From assembly GCF_026012015.1 (NCBI RefSeq), contig NZ_BRXR01000001.1, forward strand, positions 3,694,728 to 3,758,727: 64,000 nucleotides of DNA. The letters run 5' to 3'. Under the pieces are notes generated by a model, which saw only the letters and a list, made by a program, of their open reading frames with translations, had not been told where the DNA came from and did no database searches. The position numbers and the translations under genes are program-made. Of the stretch, positions 60,931 through 64,000 are shown in pieces; position 1 is the stretch's first letter, and the number at the start of each line of letters is the position of its first letter. This DNA is from Clostridium omnivorum. GTDB lineage: Bacteria > Bacillota > Clostridia > Clostridiales > Clostridiaceae.

Positions 60931-63528
60931 ATGAAAGTAACAAATTTAGAAGAACTAATGATGAAGCTTGAAGAAGTAAAACAAGCGCAAAAGATATTCG
61001 CTACATATACACAAGAACAAGTAGATGAAATTTTTAGACAAGCTGCTATGGCTGCAAATAACTCTAGAATAAAACTTGCTAAAATGGCAGTTGAAGAAAC
61101 TGGAATGGGAATAGTAGAAGACAAAGTTATCAAAAATCACTTTGCTTCAGAATATATATATAATCAATACAAAGACGAAAAAACTTGTGGAGTAATAGAT
61201 AAGGATGAAGCTTTTGGTATAACTAAAGTTGCAGAACCTATTGGAGTTGTTGCAGCAGTAGTTCCAACAACAAATCCTACTTCAACAGCAATATTCAAAG
61301 CATTAATAGCTTTAAAAACAAGAAATGGTATTATTTTCTCTCCACATCCAAGAGCTAAGAATTCTACAATAGCTGCTGCTAAAATAGTACTTGATGCTGC
61401 AGTAAAGGCAGGAGCACCAAAAAATATTATAGGATGGATTGATGAGCCATCTGTAGAACTATCTCAAGTAGTAATGAGAGAAGCTGACATTACACTAGCT
61501 ACTGGTGGACCAGGAATGGTAAAAGCAGCTTATTCATCTGGTAAGCCAGCTATAGGAGTTGGAGCAGGAAATACACCAGCTATAATCGATGAAACAGCAC
61601 ATATAAAGATGGCTGTAAGTTCTATATTATTATCTAAAACTTTTGATAACGGAGTTATATGTGCTTCAGAGCAAACTGTAATAGTTATGGACGAAGTATA
61701 TAGCGAAGTAAGAAAGGAATTTGAGGAAAGAGGAGCTTACTTCTTAAAGGGTGACGAAATAGATAAGGTAAGAAAAGTAATATTAGTGAATGGTTCTTTA
61801 AATGCTAATATAGTTGGTCAAAAGGCAGCTAAAATTGCTGAAATGGCAGGGGTAACTGTACCTGAGGATTCAAAAGTTCTAATTGGAGAAGTTGAATCAG
61901 TTGAACTTGAAGAAGAATTTTCACATGAAAAGTTATCACCAGTACTTGGAATGTACAGAGTTAAAAGTTTTGATGAAGCATTACAAAAAGCTGTTAGACT
62001 TATTGAATTAGGTGGATTTGGACATACATCAGTTCTTTATACAGATCAAGTTAAATCAAAAGAAAGAATAGCTAAATTCGGAGCTACAATGAAAACTGGA
62101 AGAACTATAATCAATATGCCATCATCACAAGGTGCTATAGGCGATATATATAACTTCAGACTAGCTCCATCTCTAACACTTGGCTGCGGTTCTTGGGGAG
62201 GAAACTCAGTATCTGAGAACGTAGGAGTAAAGCATTTATTAAACGTTAAGAGTGTAGCTGAGAGGAGAGAGAATATGCTTTGGTTCAGAGTGCCAGAAAA
62301 AATATACTTTAAATACGGAAGCTTACCAGTAGCTTTAAGAGAATTAAAAGATATGGGTAAGAAAAAAGCATTCATAGTTACTGATAAGGTTCTTTACAAT
62401 TTAGGTTTTGTTGATACAGTTACTAAAGTTCTAGAAGAAATAGGAGTAGATTTTAAGATATTCTTTGATGTAGAACCTGATCCAACTCTAGCTACAGCTA
62501 GAAAAGGCGCAGCTGAAATGGCAAGCTTTAATCCAGATACAATAATATCTGTTGGTGGAGGTTCACCAATGGATGCTGCTAAGATTATGTGGGTATTATA
62601 TGAGCATCCAGAAGTTAAGTTTGAAGATTTAGCTATGAGATTTATGGATATAAGAAAGAGAGTATACACTTTCCCTAAAATGGGTGAAAAGGCAATGATG
62701 GTATCCATACCTACATCTGCTGGAACAGGTTCAGAGGTAACTCCATTTGCAGTTATTACAGATGAAAACACAGGATTAAAGTATCCACTAGCTGACTATG
62801 AGTTAACTCCAGATATGGCAATTGTCGATGCTGAACTTATGATGAAAATGCCAAAAGGCTTAACTTCTGCTTCAGGTATAGATGCATTAACACATGCTAT
62901 TGAAGCAATAGCTTCAGTCCTTGCTTCAGAATATACTAATGGATTAGCACTTGAAGCTATAAGATTAATATTTAAATATTTACCTCAAGCTTATAATGAA
63001 GGTACAACTAATATAAAAGCTAGAGAAAAAATGGCTCATGCTTCAACAATGGCAGGTATGGCGTTTGCTAATGCATTCTTAGGAGTATGTCACTCAATGG
63101 CTCACAAATTAGGAGCAATGCACCACATACCACACGGAGTTGCCAATGCATTATTAATAGATGAAGTTATTAGATTTAACGCGGTTGAAAATCCAAGAAA
63201 GCAAGCAGCTTTCCCACAATACAAATATCCAAGTGCAAAATCTAGATATGTTAGAATTGCTGATTACTTAGGGCTTGGTGGAAAGACTGAAGATCAAAAA
63301 ATTGAAAATTTAATAAAAGCAATAGATGAATTGAAAGTTAAAGTTGGATTGCCAAAGACTATAAAAGAAGCTGGAGTATCTGAGAATAAGTTCTATGCAA
63401 CATTGGATGAAATGTGCGAGCAAGCATTTGATGATCAATGTACAGGAGCAAATCCAAGATATCCATTAATAAGTGAAATAAAACAAATGTATATCAATGC
63501 ATTTGAAGGAACAAACGAAATAGTTTAA
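60931..63528 (+). CDS. adhE: Bifunctional acetaldehyde-CoA/alcohol dehydrogenase
   Basis: The 865-residue enzyme converts acetyl-CoA to acetaldehyde and then ethanol with two NADH. The N-terminal ALDH domain (1 to about 440) has the catalytic Cys in DNGVICASEQ and the NAD site near GVGAGNTPA. The C-terminal iron-dependent ADH domain (from about 450) has VGGGSPMDAAK and iron ligands in DALTHAIEA and HSMAHKLGAMHHIPHGVANA. It should form spirosomes as AdhE does. AAAGAGGTG precedes ATG 60931. A Rex-like box is upstream and a strong terminator follows, so it is monocistronic. Confidence 0.97.
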   Translation: MKVTNLEELMMKLEEVKQAQKIFATYTQEQVDEIFRQAAMAANNSRIKLAKMAVEETGMGIVEDKVIKNHFASEYIYNQYKDEKTCGVIDKDEAFGITKVAEPIGVVAAVVPTTNPTSTAIFKALIALKTRNGIIFSPHPRAKNSTIAAAKIVLDAAVKAGAPKNIIGWIDEPSVELSQVVMREADITLATGGPGMVKAAYSSGKPAIGVGAGNTPAIIDETAHIKMAVSSILLSKTFDNGVICASEQTVIVMDEVYSEVRKEFEERGAYFLKGDEIDKVRKVILVNGSLNANIVGQKAAKIAEMAGVTVPEDSKVLIGEVESVELEEEFSHEKLSPVLGMYRVKSFDEALQKAVRLIELGGFGHTSVLYTDQVKSKERIAKFGATMKTGRTIINMPSSQGAIGDIYNFRLAPSLTLGCGSWGGNSVSENVGVKHLLNVKSVAERRENMLWFRVPEKIYFKYGSLPVALRELKDMGKKKAFIVTDKVLYNLGFVDTVTKVLEEIGVDFKIFFDVEPDPTLATARKGAAEMASFNPDTIISVGGGSPMDAAKIMWVLYEHPEVKFEDLAMRFMDIRKRVYTFPKMGEKAMMVSIPTSAGTGSEVTPFAVITDENTGLKYPLADYELTPDMAIVDAELMMKMPKGLTSASGIDALTHAIEAIASVLASEYTNGLALEAIRLIFKYLPQAYNEGTTNIKAREKMAHASTMAGMAFANAFLGVCHSMAHKLGAMHHIPHGVANALLIDEVIRFNAVENPRKQAAFPQYKYPSAKSRYVRIADYLGLGGKTEDQKIENLIKAIDELKVKVGLPKTIKEAGVSENKFYATLDEMCEQAFDDQCTGANPRYPLISEIKQMYINAFEGTNEIV

Positions 63529-63537
63529 AAAAAATGA

Positions 63538-63566
63538 CCATGCAATATTTTTGCATGGTTTTTTTA
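63538..63566 (+). terminator. Intrinsic terminator between the two adhE genes
   Basis: CCATGCAA-tattt-TTGCATGG is an 8-bp perfect stem followed by seven T residues, so the second adhE must have its own promoter or depend on read-through. Confidence 0.88.
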
Positions 63567-63638
63567 TTTAGAATAAATTGGTTCACCCTGTGGAAACTTA
63601 TATTATGAAGCAAAAATAATATAAAGGGGTGTAATGAA

Positions 63639-64000
63639 GTGAGAGTAACAAATATTGAGGAACTTAATCAAAAGCTTGAAGAAATAAGGGCTGCTCAAAA
63701 GATTTTTGCTACATATGATCAAAAGCAAGTAGATGAAATATTTAGGCAAGCAGCTATGGCAGCAAATGACTCCAGGATAATACTAGCAAAGATGGCAGTA
63801 GAAGAAACAGGTATGGGTATTGTTGAAGATAAGGTTATTAAAAATCACTTTGCCTCTGAATACATTTACAATAAATATAAGGATGATAAAACTTGTGGGG
63901 TAATAGAAAAGGATGAATCCTTTGGTATAGAAAAAGTGGCAGAACCTATTGGAGTGGTAGCTGCTGTTATACCTACCACTAACCCTACTTCAACTGCAAT
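63639..64000 (+). CDS. adhE: Second adhE (5' part, truncated by window edge)
   Basis: Starting at GTG 63639 with AAAGGGGTG upstream, 120 codons are visible before the window ends. The sequence is nearly the same as the first adhE over this range: VTNIEELNQKLEEIRAAQKI against VTNLEELMMKLEEVKQAQKI, then the shared ATY-Q-QVDEIFRQAAMAAN block. It is the start of an ALDH domain of a paralogue made by tandem duplication. The 110-bp gap holds only a terminator and a short A/T stretch, with no obvious Rex box. Confidence 0.93.
   Translation, partial: MRVTNIEELNQKLEEIRAAQKIFATYDQKQVDEIFRQAAMAANDSRIILAKMAVEETGMGIVEDKVIKNHFASEYIYNKYKDDKTCGVIEKDESFGIEKVAEPIGVVAAVIPTTNPTSTA

Overview
The window looks like chromosome from a low-GC, endospore-forming anaerobic Firmicute, most likely Clostridium sensu stricto. 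The evidence is strong AGGAGG-type ribosome binding sites with frequent GTG/TTG starts, very A/T-rich intergenic DNA, spore coat and spore-wall genes (cotJABC, a CotF-like protein, a GH18 enzyme, a LysM-SleB hydrolase), bifunctional aldehyde/alcohol dehydrogenases (adhE) with a Rex-like box, an anaerobic glycerol-3-phosphate module, and sigma-54/LevR control of a PTS. No rRNA, tRNA, CRISPR array, phage or insertion sequence was recognised. Tandem adhE genes and a possible selenoprotein would suit several solventogenic or acetogenic clostridia, but the species cannot be fixed from this sequence.

Layout. 1-12.9 kb is housekeeping and accessory genes: Nudix, S66 peptidase, endonuclease IV, alpha-galactosidase, small alarmone synthetase, DUF4153 membrane protein, SGNH esterase, nitroreductase. 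13-18.2 kb holds a candidate 68-nt sRNA, manA, a small gene behind a GC-rich hairpin-dense leader, and the folate operon folE-HD-folP-folBK. 18.2-28.7 kb holds an orphan DnaA domain-I-like protein, an amino acid permease, a DEAD-box helicase, a two-component system beside an ABC exporter, a peptidoglycan-binding protein flanked by inverted repeats, and a standalone DUF1887 (Card1/Can2-like) CARF nuclease followed by a degenerate acyltransferase. 28.8-36.1 kb is a YitT protein and a glycerol-3-phosphate regulon: glpP, glpK, a glpA-like gene, an FAD oxidoreductase, DUF1667 and plsY. Two leaders there share GlpP-type antiterminator/terminator architecture. 36-41 kb has a pseudogene, an ABC-F ATPase, a predicted selenocysteine glutaredoxin divergent from a membrane protein (each promoter carrying the same 17-bp CsoR-like operator), lgt and csoR. 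41-52.9 kb is rich in spore and envelope genes and includes topB, a LysR/TSUP/DUF1634 locus, a short pyruvate-kinase-like protein, and a c-di-AMP (ydaO-type) riboswitch in front of a LysM-SleB hydrolase. 53-60.5 kb has a LevR-type activator with two sigma-54 promoters driving a lactose/cellobiose-family PTS, then pseudouridine kinase and pseudouridine-5'-phosphate glycosidase. 60.9-64 kb has two tandem adhE genes; the second runs off the window.

The most interesting signals are: (1) an in-frame TGA at the first redox Cys of a glutaredoxin with a plausible bacterial SECIS, under a CsoR-like operator shared with its divergent neighbour; (2) the standalone Card1-like gene in a two-gene cluster; (3) a ~50-nt leader found twice, upstream of two unrelated genes, with a conserved stem and diverged loop; (4) an unclassified GC-rich structured leader at 14.72-14.82 kb; and (5) matched antiterminator loops in the two glp leaders.
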